The translations under genes were made by a program, and so were the position numbers. A stretch of DNA of 53,720 nt, from NCBI GenBank assembly GCA_000433315.1, contig FR893370.1:7979-61698 (forward strand), given 5' to 3'. How positions within the stretch are numbered: position 1 is the stretch's first letter; each line of letters starts with the position of its first letter. Below are positions 53,655 through 53,720 of the stretch, piece after piece. Origin of the DNA: Firmicutes bacterium CAG:345 (GTDB taxonomy: Bacteria; Bacillota_I; Bacilli_A; RFN20; CAG-288). Under the pieces are notes generated by a model that was not told the origin of the DNA, did not search any database, and saw only the letters and a program-made list of their open reading frames with translations.

Positions 53655-53720
53655 ATGAAAAAATCAATAAAAAAGTTAGTAATGTTAACAATATTAGGAG
53701 TAAGTGTTTTATCTTCTAAT
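53655..53720 (+). CDS. Secreted or membrane protein, N-terminal fragment
   Basis: Only 22 residues are visible before the window ends: a basic MKKSIKK start and a hydrophobic LVMLTILGVSVLSS run, as in a signal peptide. TTGGAGG ribosome site. Product unknown. Confidence 0.6.
   Translation, partial: MKKSIKKLVMLTILGVSVLSSN

Noticed and set aside
52838..53720. Prophage or integrative element starting at tRNA-Trp
   Set aside because: An XRE regulator beside a tRNA is suggestive, but no integrase, second attachment copy or phage structural gene is visible before the window ends.

Overview
This is a low-GC chromosomal segment from a Bacillota of the class Bacilli. Three things point there: gene blocks syntenic with Bacillus subtilis (cysS-rlmB-sigH, spoIIIE plus an M16-like gene, rsmD-coaD-ylbJ), strong AGGAGG-type ribosome sites, and spore-associated genes (cotJC, a cotJA-cotJB fusion, a CotD-like gene behind a sigma-K-type promoter, a YlbJ-like protein). 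Very low GC, compact overlapping genes and several decaying genes suggest an uncultured, host-associated lineage of the Erysipelotrichia/RF39 type; this is inference. UGA acts as a stop codon, so the code is standard and not mycoplasma-like.

Layout. 1-5 kb: end of a MATE transporter, a MalY/DUF3737 pair, and an ABC-2 exporter operon. 5-14 kb (minus strand): rimO, an orphan PemK/MazF-like toxin, a heterodimeric ABC exporter, cysS, mgtC, rlmB and a divergent SigH-like sigma factor. 14.5-21.8 kb (plus): ftsK/spoIIIE, an M16 pseudoenzyme, acpS, type I pullulanase, plsC. 21.8-23.4 kb (minus): dut and the cotJ genes. A tRNA-Thr follows.

23.8-33.5 kb is the accessory region. It holds a membrane protein of unknown function, a decayed macrodomain/class M sirtuin (SirTM) operon, an apparently intact GH29 alpha-L-fucosidase, a broken alpha/beta hydrolase, two large lipoproteins (one a CotH-family kinase with a chitobiase-type domain), and an M48 peptidase gene broken by a homopolymer frameshift.

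33.5-52.8 kb is mostly core: asnS, sdaA, hemW, a degenerate Fic-like protein, lepA, a nuclease-helicase fusion, tRNA-Asp and tRNA-Phe, two anchored thioredoxin-like proteins, cotD-like, ylbJ-like, coaD, rsmD, a HAD phosphatase, typA, mreB, yqeY and tRNA-Trp.

The right edge (52.9-53.7 kb) is a compact unit. Four direct repeats of exactly 20 bp abut a near-consensus promoter that drives a small XRE regulator and a 42-residue peptide. A second consensus promoter drives a gene with a signal-peptide-like start that runs off the window. This unit and the decayed SirTM-macrodomain operon are the two most unusual features.
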